Of a DNA stretch of 64,000 nucleotides, positions 37,201 through 49,200 are shown in pieces. How positions within the stretch are numbered: the first letter of the stretch is position 1; the number at the start of each line of letters is the position of its first letter. Made by a program: the position numbers and the translations under genes. The notes under the pieces are model-generated. The model made no database searches and was not told where the DNA came from. It worked only from the letters and a program-made list of their open reading frames with translations. Source of the DNA: Bos javanicus (lineage: Eukaryota; Chordata; Mammalia; Artiodactyla; Bovidae); NCBI RefSeq assembly GCF_032452875.1, contig NC_083877.1, positions 51,633,724 through 51,697,723 on the forward strand, in the 5' to 3' direction.

Positions 37201-40200
37201 GTCCTCTGCATCACAAGGCTGATAAATAAGGAGGAGCCAGCTTCTGCTTTCATCCCACATTCTCCTTTCTTGTCAAGTAATGAGAACATGTTGCAACAAA
37301 CTTTGTCACTAAAAACTAAGCAGCTATACTTCTGGAGAGTAAAAAACGAAAATACTTCCCTTTCAAAAGTAATGAAAATCGCCAGTTTTCTGGGACAAAA
37401 TTAAAACTCAGGGATCACAGAGTTTATTTTTTGAAAGAATCAAATGTGGTTTTATGAGTCTGCAGCCCTTAGATCAGTGACTCAGAACAGACTTTTCTCC
37501 CCAGGTCCTTTGGAACTCTGGAATTTCCCAAGTTAGTCTGGCCCTTCATGTTCACTGCTGATAAGGGGAAGACTGCAGGGAAGTCCTTCTTCAGCTGATA
37601 CTGACTCAGAGTCTAAGGATTTGAAGAGATTCAGCCTCATTTGGAGAAAGCATAGGGTTTCCCCCTGACTTGCCTCTTGAGATATATGTATGCAGGTCAG
37701 GAAGCAACAGTTAAAACTGGACATGGAACAACAGACTGGTTCCAAATAGGAAAAGGAGTTCATCAAGGCTGTATATTGTCACCCTTCTTATTTAACTTAT
37801 ATGCCGAGTACATCATGAGAAACGTTGGGCTGGATGAAGCACAAGCTGTAATCAAGATTGCCAGGGGAAATAATAATAATCTCAGACATGCAGATGATAC
37901 CACCCTTATGGCAGAAAGCAAAGAACTAAAGAGCCTCTTGATGAAAGTCAAAGAGGAGAATGAAAAAGTTGGCTTCAAACTCAACATTCAGAAAACTAAG
38001 ATCATGGTATCTGGTCCCATCATTCATGGCAAATAGATGGGGAAACAATGGAAACAGTGACAGACTTTATTTTGGGGGGCTTCAAAATCACTGCAGATGG
38101 TGACTGCAGCCATGAAATTAAAAGACGCTTACTACTTGGAAGAAAAGCTTTGACCAACCTAGACAGCATATTAAAAAGCAGAGACATTACTTTGTCAACA
38201 AAGGTCCATCTATTCAAAGCTATGGTTTTTCCAGTGGTCATGTATGGATGTGAGAGTTGGACTAGAAAGAAAGCTGAGCACTGAAGAATTGATGCTTTTG
38301 AACTGTGGTGTTGGAGAAGACTTTTGAGAGTCCCTTGGACTGCAAGGAGATCCAATCAGTCCATCCTAAAGGAAATTAGTCCTGAATATTCATTGGAAGG
38401 ACTGATGATGAAGCTGAAACTCCAATACTTTGGCCACATAATGTGAAGAACTGACTTATTTGAAAAGACCCTGATTCTGGGCAAGATTGAAGACAGGAGG
38501 AAAAGGGGACAACAGAGAATGAGGTGGTTGGATGGCATCACCGACTCAATGGACATGAATTTGAGTAAACTCTGGGAGTTGGTGATGGACAGGGAGGCCT
38601 GGTGTGCTGCAGTCCATGGGGTTGCAAAGAGTCGGACACGACTGAGCGACTGAACTGAACTGAACTGAACTGATAGGGTTTCCTAGTCACTCAAGGTCAC
38701 ATATTCCAGGTGGGAGAAAGGGAGTGGAGAGCTCTTCACCACTGCACCCACCCATCAGCCTTCTCCTTTTCAGTTTTCCACCTTATGGTAATCATTTCTG
38801 GTTGGTGATATACCTGGGCAACCTAGCAGAAGCAAATGCACACCTGTCCTGGAAGAGCAACGCCATAATTTGGGCCCTAAAGATTTCCCACACTGAAGAA
38901 TAAACCTTCCTAAAGAGCTTACAATACAAATTCACAAAACACTAAAGGAAATGATCCTTTGTGAATGAAGCAGTGGATAAAATAAGCAGGAGGATTACCA
39001 ACTCCAAAACTTGAGATGATGGGAATAAAATACCATAAAATACTGTAAATATGTTAGACTTCAGTTAAACAGATTAAAAAAAAAACACATAAGGAGAGAA
39101 AAGCAATTAAGTACAAGAACCAAATGGAATTTCTAGAAATGAAAACATATTAAGGAAACAGAAGACTTAATAAACATATTAAACAGAAGCCTAGATATAA
39201 CTGAATAGGGAATTAGTGAATCAGCAGATTTGAGAGCACTACACAAAATTCATCATGGAGAGGTTTAGATGGATTTGTCAAAGTGGTTGGGAGAGGTAAT
39301 GAAAAAAGTGAGAGCATCAAGCATATATACAAGTATAATAGGAATTCTGAAAGAAAAAAATAGAGTCTGGAGGAGAGAAAAGATGATAAAGCTGAGAATT
39401 TTCCAGAATTGGTGAAAATTGCAAATCTTAAAATTGAAGATGAACAATGAATCCTGGGCACTACAAAAAAAAAAATAAATTCATTCCTAGTCATATTATA
39501 GTAAAGTTTCAGGAGAAAAGGGGAAATTTGTAATAGTAGTCAGAGAAATGCAGATTATTAAGGACAAAAATTAGACCAATAATAGACTTGTCAATAGCAA
39601 TAATAAAGATACTGAGATGATACCTGCAAATTGCTAAAGAAAACCAATCATCAACCTAAAACTTATCAGCGAATTTATCATTGAAGCTTGAGAGTGAAAT
39701 AAAGACATAGTCAGACAAACAAAGACTACCTTCCTGAAAAATTTCCTTAAGAAAGCTTTTTTTTTTTTTTTTACTGCACAAAGAAGCCAGCATCTGAAAG
39801 AAAATAAAGGGTGAATGCAGTAATGATTAACAAATAAATTGGTAATTGATAGTAAATTCAAATAAGTATTCACTATTCAAAACACTAATATTAAGCACAA
39901 TGAGTAGTATAATATTAGATAATAATGCCATAAGATGGAGTAGTTGATTACAATTAGGCTTTTATAACATTTTTGTGTTGGTCAGAAGGAAAGAGATGTT
40001 AATTCATTTTAAAGTTTGTTAGTGCAATAATACATTTTTTTAAATGTAAGGATAAGTACTTAAAGAATAGAAAGAGTAAGCAGAGGAGAAAAGGGAGAAA
40101 TAAAACTGATGGGAGAATCAACTCAATGGGAGGATGTAAGAAATGTCAAAGCAGAAGCTAAGTGGAAAACATAGAAACCACATTAAAAATTAAAGAACAA

Positions 40201-43200
40201 AATGCATATATGTGTATAATTGAGTCATTTTGCTGTATAGCAGAGATTAGCGCATTATAAATCAAAATATTTCATTAAAAAATAAATGAAGATTAAAGGG
40301 CATCACAGGTGCAGCAGAGATTTTTAAAAGCTGGAAGCCAATACTATGAAAAATCATTTCAAAATTACTACTTTCACTATATTAATTTTGAAAATATTAA
40401 AAAAATTTAAAAACTACATTTGCAAACAGAAATGAAGCACAGTTCTCTGGAAAAAATGAATTGCCAAAATAGAATTAATAACAGAACATCTAAATGAAAC
40501 ATAGCTTTAGAGAAATCTACTTTCAAACATTTCTCTTTCTTTTTCATTTCACATGCTAAGTAATCTTTAATGAACGATAATCCTCATTTTATACAAAGGG
40601 TTCCATAAAACAAAAAGTGGGAAAAAAATTCCAATATATTTCATGAAGTTAATATGCTGCTGGTAATAAAAGTAGACAGGACAATATAACAATTGAAATT
40701 ATAGTCCAGATCCTTAATAAAACATTGCAAACTAAATGCTGTGATTAGGTGAGAATTAATCTCAGGAATGTAAGGATGATTTAACACTAAAAATATTTAT
40801 CAATGTAATTTTCTTTATCAACAGATAAGAACAGAAACCCATATGGTTATCTCAATAGATGCAGAAACGTATTTTTTTTTTAATTCAACAATTGTTCCTA
40901 ATCAGAGTTTTAGTAAATGAGAAAGAGATAGGAATTTCCTTTCTCACATCAAGAATGTCTACCCAAAACCAACAGCAACTATTGTTTAATGGTAAAATAT
41001 ACGAAGCAGATTTTTAAAAGTTGAGGACAGAACAAGAATGACACAATTATAACTTCTAGTAACATTGAACAAGAGGTTCTGATTATAATAAGAAGAAATT
41101 AAATATTTAAGGACTAAAAAGAAAGAAAATTAAAAACTCCCATATTCTCAGAGAAAAAGGTATTATCTATGTCAGTACAGTCCAATAGAATATTTTTCGA
41201 TGAGTGAAAAGTTCTATTATTGTATCTCTGCTGTCCAATATGGTAGTCAATAGTCATATATGGTTCTTGAGCACATAAAATAGAACTAGGAAGGGTGGAA
41301 ACTAAATTTCTTATTTTATTTAAGATTAATTTTAAGTAGCCACATATGGGTAGTGGCACTCAAATTTGACAGCCTTGAACTATATGGAATATCTAAGACA
41401 ATCTTAGACTTATTTGAATTAATAAGAGAATGACCAAGTTTGCTGAATGCAAAATCAATATATAACACTCAGTATTGTTTCTAAACACTAGTAATAACCA
41501 ATTAGAAAATATCATTTAAAAGGTACTGTTCACAGCAGTGATCATAACCAAAGATAGCTAGAACTATATCAAACAAAAATAAATGAATGACTAATACCAA
41601 GTAAATTATAAAACTTTGGAAAGAAATATGAAAGCAGACCTATGAATGAAGAATTATTTATGGGTGAGCAGATTCACCATTTCAAAATGTCAATTCTGTC
41701 CAGAATACTGTAAATTCCATGCAATTCCAGTCAAAATCTCTACAGGGTATGTATGTAACTTGATAAGCAGATCCTAAAAGTCATGTGGAAGACTAAAAGG
41801 CTAAAAATAGCTAAGACAGTATTAAAAAAATAACAAGGAAGAAAAACACCAGATAACAAAAATTATTTAGAAAGCAATTATAACAAAAATATGTGGCAGT
41901 GGTATGGTTTTGGACAGAGAGATCAATGGAACTGAATAAAGTCTAGATATACACCACATTTATATGGGAACTGGTATATAATACAGATGGCATTACAACC
42001 AGTAGAGATAAGACAGACTAGTCAAAATGGTGCTGGAACAACTTGCAATCCTTCCAAATAAAGAGACACCTACTCTACATTCTACCCCAAAATAAATTCT
42101 ACACAGGGAACTATACTCAGTATTCTATAAAAATCTATAATGGAAAAGAACCTGAAAAATATATATACCTATATATGTATATGTATGTAACTGAATCACT
42201 GTGCTGAAACTAGCACAACTTTGTAAATCAACTATACTTCAATAATTTTTTTTAAATTCTAATAATTTAAGCATCTAAATGTGAAAAGCAAAATATTAAG
42301 CTGTAATTAAAACACAAAATATTTTTCATGTCTGGTTTTAATTATCAGTATCCTATAACCAATAAGAAAAAGTAGAAAAACAAAACAAAGAAAAAATATG
42401 CGGAGGATCTGAAGAAGCAATTTCCAGAGGCAAAAAATCTCAAAGTTCAGTAAACATGAAGATCAACTGCACTAGAAATTCATTAAAATTTCTAGTGAAC
42501 TTTCATTTCCTGTATATCAAATGGACAAAAATAGAAAGTTGAAGCATATCAAGAGTTGACGAGTATATGGAAATGGGAATTCTTATATTACTGCCTATAG
42601 TATAAATTTGAAACCACTTTGGAGAGCAATGTTAAAATACACATAAAGGTGAAGATCGACACACCCAAGGCCAAAAAAACCCACTTTTAAAAGAGGAACT
42701 CATGTACCCGGAGGCCTGAACAGGATGTCCTTAACAGCAGAGTTGGTAACAGTGACGTGCTGCAAACGTTAACAGTTCATGACGCGAATGGATATACACA
42801 CTCGCTGTCCGGCACAACAGTTAAAATGAATCACCCACGTCAACATGGCCCCAAATAGATAAATCTCAAAAAATGTCTTCAAGGGGAAAAAATCTCAAAT
42901 GGTAGAAGGTATAAAAACTATGAAGCCACACATATAAGTTTATGAAACATCCAAAATAGTAACATAGATTGTCATGAGAGGCGATGCTGCTGCTGCTGCT
43001 AAGTCGCTTCAGTCGTGTCCGACTCTGTGCGACCCCATAGACGGCAGCCCATCAGGTGCCACCGTCCCTGGGATTCTCCAGGCAAGAACACTGAAGAGGT
43101 TTGCCATTTCCTTCTCCAATGCATGAAAGTGAAAAGTGAAAGTGAAGTCGCTCAGTCGTGTCCGACACTTAGCGACCCCATGGACTGCAGCCTACCAGGC

Positions 43201-46200
43201 TTCTCCGTCCATGGGATTTTCCAGGCAAGAGTAGGTAAAGTGCAAAAGCACGTGCAAGAATGAAGAGAACCCAGAGAGGTCTGATTCTAAATCCAGTTCC
43301 ACCACACATTTGCCTGTAAGCAAGATGTTCCATATACTAAGCCTTCATTTCCCCACCTGTAAAATAAGAACAGTTTCCTTATCTCACTAGATTTTTCCAG
43401 GATTAGAGTGAGTGTTAATGCCCTTCAGCATCCTTTGACTTCATTACATAACTGTATCTGGAGTGAGAGAATCTTCCACCTCAGGCCCCTCTGCATCGGT
43501 GTTGAAGGCACAGGGCAAGAACCCACATAAGAGCTCATGGTTGGCTCTTCCACACTTCAGATTTAGAACCTTGGGCTTTCTTAAAGTGACAGAGCACCCA
43601 CATGCAGAAGTACAGATGCAGGAAAGGCAGAGTACTAGACATACACTGTAAATAAATAAAATAAGCAGATAGCGTTGGCGATGGATCTTCTTTCCCATGT
43701 TCTGCTATGGTAGAAAGAGCATTTGATGGAATTCTGTGAGCGAGCCTATGGGTCTCTGTTTCCTCACTGGAAAGACACAGGGATCAGACAACAGAGACAA
43801 CTTCATCCCAGTGCAAGGGCCTATGGATGAGGATCCTTCCACGGCTCTGGGAAACAAGCCATCCAAGATCAACAGAGGCTCCCGGCCTATTATTGGCCAG
43901 CACATTGACAACTCTAGCTCTGTGGGATCCACAGTCCTGGAGGTTGTAGGCCTGGAGTAGGGCACAGCTTTGCAAAGCTACAAGGTTGAACCAAGCAGAG
44001 AGAAGACAGGACAGGGGCATTTCCAGCCAGAGAGGAAGACAGAAGATTTATAAAGTCTCTTAAGGGCCCCTTCCTCTTAGTTCCTTTGTTCTAAGCCACA
44101 GATTGGTCTCACAGAGGAGGATCTAGAAAACAGAAATATTAGGGGAAGAACAGAGTGCCATGCATGGCCAACATGTTTATTAGAGCCATGAAGAGATGGT
44201 TGAACCACCTTAGAGTTCTGATGTTACAGGGGGTTTGAACGTGTTTGTAGGTGGTCATGCCTGGGTGCTCAGTTGCTAAGTCATATCTGACTCTTTGTGA
44301 CTTCATGGACTGTAGCCCACCAGGCTCCTCTGTCTATCGCATTCTCCAGGCAAGAATACCAGAGTGGACTGCCATTTAAGAAGTCTAAAAACTTCATGCT
44401 AATAGATCCTCTATGAAATGTTCATGTCATGGTCATGTCTGTCCTATATAATAATCTTTTGACACAATACTGTCTAATGTATTTTAGGCTATAAAATTAA
44501 CAAAGTTCTCTTGGACTTCCACATGGAAGGTGTTAATTCTCATTGAATACTGGTATTGGGTTGGCCAAAAATTTTCATTTAAGTTTTTGTGAGATGTAAT
44601 AGAAAAACCCAGACGAAATTTTTGGCCAACCAAATAGATTAGGAATGACTGAAGTCAAGATATTAAGCCTAGCTCTTATGTTCATGGGCTGGGTGACCTT
44701 GGGTGAACCTCTTGATTGTGTTACATCTGTTTTCCCATCTGGCAAAATGGAGTTCATCATGTTTCTCGTTCCCTCCCTTCTTCCCTCCCTCTCCCCCTCC
44801 TCTCCATGGAGAGTTATAAAAAATAAGCAACAGCCCAGATAAAAAAACACTCCATGCCTCTTAGAGGAAAAGCAGAGTGGAAACCCAAGGCACAATATGT
44901 GTATAAGACAGGACTACTGGGCTCCATGCTGATTCCTAGGACCTATAATTGCATCAGCCTGTGCCTTAGCTTCCCACCAACAAGAAGGGCAAAGGACATC
45001 CACCCTTACTCTTACCTCATAGTTGTCCTACCAGTCTCTAGGAACTCCAGATAATGTAGTAGGCCAGGGTTGCCCTAAATTACACCCTGCAAAGTGGCCT
45101 TAGTTTAAGAACTGGCTAATTTTAAGAACTTTCCTATTTCACACTGAATGCTAACCCTATATTCTCTAGTTTCAACAGCTTCCTAATATGGACCAGACCT
45201 ATTCCAAGATCTGAGCACACTTTGTAATAATCATTTGAGAGCCCTATAATTTCTGTAACCAGCCTCTGCACTTTCTATTTCCCTTCAGGGTACAGATCAA
45301 AGGTATTACTTTTAGCAAAAGTACTTGCATTATTTCATTCTTAGATAGGCCAAAAGGTAGATGTCTAATGTACAGGTTTGACAGGGTGAGGGGAAAAATG
45401 TAAGGTCTTTTCCAATATACAAGTAGATGCCATCCACTCCTAAGTCCAGCCCTGGAAGGATGTCCTTCCACCATAAGGGGAGATATGGCCACTGGCTGGG
45501 TTGTTCACCTTAGCATCTTCAATAGGATGGTCTCTGTATCAAAGAATCCTGGAATGTTTGGAGAGAGAGGAGGGTATACAGAATAGTGAGGAGTGAACAT
45601 AGATCCTGTGAGAAATGATGAGAGATCTTGGGAAGTTCAGCCTCCTAAAGGAATTATTAATTCAACACACATTGATGGGTTTCTTTTATGTATGGGCAGA
45701 GTTCTGTAGTCAATTCTAGGGAAAGGTATGGGCACGATGCCCAGGAGGGGACAAAGCAGCTATTTTTAAATACTACAAAGACTCTCAAGTAAAAGAGCAG
45801 AAGGATCAAGGGGAAAGGGAGCTAACATGTAATGAGCTTCATGTGTCAGGAATTTTACATGTAGTGTATATTTAATGTGCAACCTGAAACCCACACGTCA
45901 TGGGCCCACATGCAGGGGGCTGAGAAGATTGTTCTCTGCCTTCACCTTTACACCAGTCCACTTGAATTGAGTAGTTTTTTCTTCTTGGTGGCCCAACTAA
46001 CGATCTGGTCTCATCAGGTGCTCATTAATTAAACACATATGCACACAGTGTTAACTCAAGGCTCCAGTCTATGGAAATATTAAAGCAGAGTCTGATTTAC
46101 TATCTATCAGGGACACTACCAAAGGAATTCCAGCAATGGGTGGAAGTATGCGGAAAGCGTAGGGGCTATAATTAGAAAGAACCCCAGTTCACTGCAAAAC

Positions 46201-49200
46201 CCACTGGTTTTGGGCAGTTACTTCATCTCTTTGAGCCCTCATTTCTCCAACTGTTTATGAGTGATAAATGTAGGTAAAGAAGCTAACAAACAGTAGATAC
46301 TTATTACTTACTCCCCATATTTGCAGCTCAGTGCTTCTAAACCTCTTTTCTGTGATAGGAAAGATGCACTGCAACCTGTCTTCCTCACACCAGTAAAGGC
46401 AGAAAGGCCTGCCTATCCCAATGTCTGGACTTCCCTGGTGACTCAGCAGTAAAGAATCCTCCTGTAATGTAGACAATGCGGGTTTGATCCCTGGGTTGGG
46501 AAGATCCCCTGGAGAAGGAAATGGCAACCTACTCCAGTATTCTTTCTGGGAAAATCCCATGGACAGAGGAGCTTGGTGGGATACAGTCCATGGGTTCACA
46601 AGAGTCGGACACTACTTAGCGACTAAACCACCACCACCATCCATCCCAATGTCTAAAAGGCCAAATTAGAGCTAATTTTTTAGCTTATGACTTAATTATT
46701 TTAATATACAGAGAATTTTTCATGGAACTTCTCTTCCCTTAAAGCTACCAGTAGCCCTTATCAGTCATTTATACCACAGTGTGAATGAGCTTGAGATGCT
46801 TCCCTTAAGAGCACTTTTCAAGATTGGGTTGAAGATGGCATCAGACTCCCAGTGTCTGGGTGAAAATTATCTTTACAAATAAAGTGAGTCCTTCATATAC
46901 ACGCTGCCATTTTTTAGTGCTCCCTTTGCTCCATGCCTTATCAACATGCAAACTTTTTACTAGAGAAAGTAAGGCAAAATGTACATTTTCTAATAAAGCA
47001 GAAATAATTACTTTGGATAAGCTTTGAGCAAGACCATGTAGATTTATTAAAAACCAAAATTTTAATTTACATGTATATTGAAAAAACATATTTTTGCAGA
47101 ATTTTCTTGTTTATACATCCCCACAAGCCTCAACAAAATTGAATATTATAATCAGAAAGATTTCATCAGGGTTCATTTTAGAACAGTATAAATAGAAATC
47201 GAACATTTCAGGAAATGATTGGCTTTAGCTGGAAGATACAAAATTTAATTTTTCAGCATACAGTGTCAAGATATTATTTCTGTAGTTCCCACCTTGAGTT
47301 GTAGGGGAAGACACATTACTATTTGCATAAGCAGAATAGTGAATGGCTAAAAGCCGCTTTCATTTACTCAATTAGACAGGATGAGATTATGAAATAGATT
47401 CTTATGAAGAAATAAAGAGGGTTTTAACTTTTTCTGGTTACAAAATACACAGATGTTTAGCTCACTTCCTCCTCTATTTTATTTGCAGAGCACTTAGAAT
47501 TGTAACTGAATTTACTTCACTTCTCTGTTTCACAGGTCACCCTGAGGATAAAGTTAGGCTGGGATAACCACCACTCTTCCCTTTGGGACCAAATTGTCAA
47601 GGAACATGACCACAGGATTTCTGACTCCCTGAGGGCAATTTTTCAGTAAAGAGTGACTAGAATCAGAAGAATCTTGGACTTTTATTTTCTCTCTCTTTTC
47701 CTTCCAACGCCCTTCTCCCCAACACTGCCCCCATCTAACTAAGTCACGTAGATGAGAGGGGAGGATGGTCAAGAGGGAATGTAAGAAATTGTCCTAATAC
47801 CTTGAAGATACTTGAATGAATCATGTACAAAGAGGTTTTCAGAAACCAGAAAACATATTGCTCTGTCTCATTTTACACTAATTCAATTTTTTGAGTCCAT
47901 ATTTATTTCTTAGTCTTGGATTAGTCTCCTGAAATGTTATGTATTTACACAAATCAAAGGACTTTAAAAAATGAGGTATAATTAGCATATAGCAATATGA
48001 TAGTTCAGGTGTACAATATACTAATTCAATATTTGTTTATATAGTAAAATGAGCATCACAATAAATCTAACTAATGACTATCTGCATACATAGTTATACA
48101 TTTTTTTCTTGTGATGAGAACTTTTAAAATATAATCTTAGCAATTTTCATATATGTAATATAATACTATTAACTATAGTCACCATGATGCATATCACCCA
48201 AGAACTTTTAATGTACAAAGTTTATGGATAATCCTCTATAATCTTAAAAATGAAATTATTCATAAATGGAGTAGGGAATCTTTGAGCAGATTTTTGTTGT
48301 TTTAAAGCAAGTTAAAATCAGTAGCAGCTACTCACGAAAATAATCACACATTTAACTTTTTCTCACTAATGGTTTGAGGCCAGCTAAAAATTCAAGATAC
48401 AGAGAATGATGGAACATGCAACAGGATGAAAACCTAGAGCCCATGTCACTTAAGTAAACTTTCCAGACTTTTATTAATAGCTATGCAAATCTTCAGGCAA
48501 AATCCTCTAAATTTTCTTAGAATACATCCTTCCTTTATATCTGACAATTTTTTATAACTGTCTAATTGAAACTCTTTAGAGATTAGTTTGAGTTAAATAG
48601 AGGTGGAGAATAATATAAAACTACAGCTGGACCATTGCACAGTACACGATTTCTACCTAATAAATTACTGCATATTTTAATTTAGTAAAAATCAAGTGAT
48701 CTGACAACACAATCTTTGCCAGCACTTGTGATAACAAGCTGTCTCTTGGCATCCATATTTATTGATTATTGATAAATCAGCTTAACATTTTTGGGGAAAT
48801 AAGCAGGGTATAAATCAGTTAAGCAAAGGGAAAAATTTTCTAACAGCTAACTTTAGTCACAAAGTCATTTTAGAGCCTGAGTAAATCTGTAAAATGAAAA
48901 AAGTACTTCATGCCCCTCTTCCTCTCTCATCCACTTTCGTGGCTAAATGGAGTGAGTAAGCAGAAACCTAAAATGTTGGCCACTGAGTAGCCAAACAGCC
49001 TGGAAGTAACTTGCTGATTGCTGAAAGAAGTGAGTCTAATGATGAACTCAAAACAAAGATAATTTTTATCATCAGCTAGGTTACAAGTGAGGCATCCTTG
49101 GTTCAAAATTCAGGAAATCAGAAAATACTCACAATCATTATAAATGTACCCAAGAACTCGGAGAGCGTTTCCTTGGCTAAAGTGTTCTTCAAGACCAATC

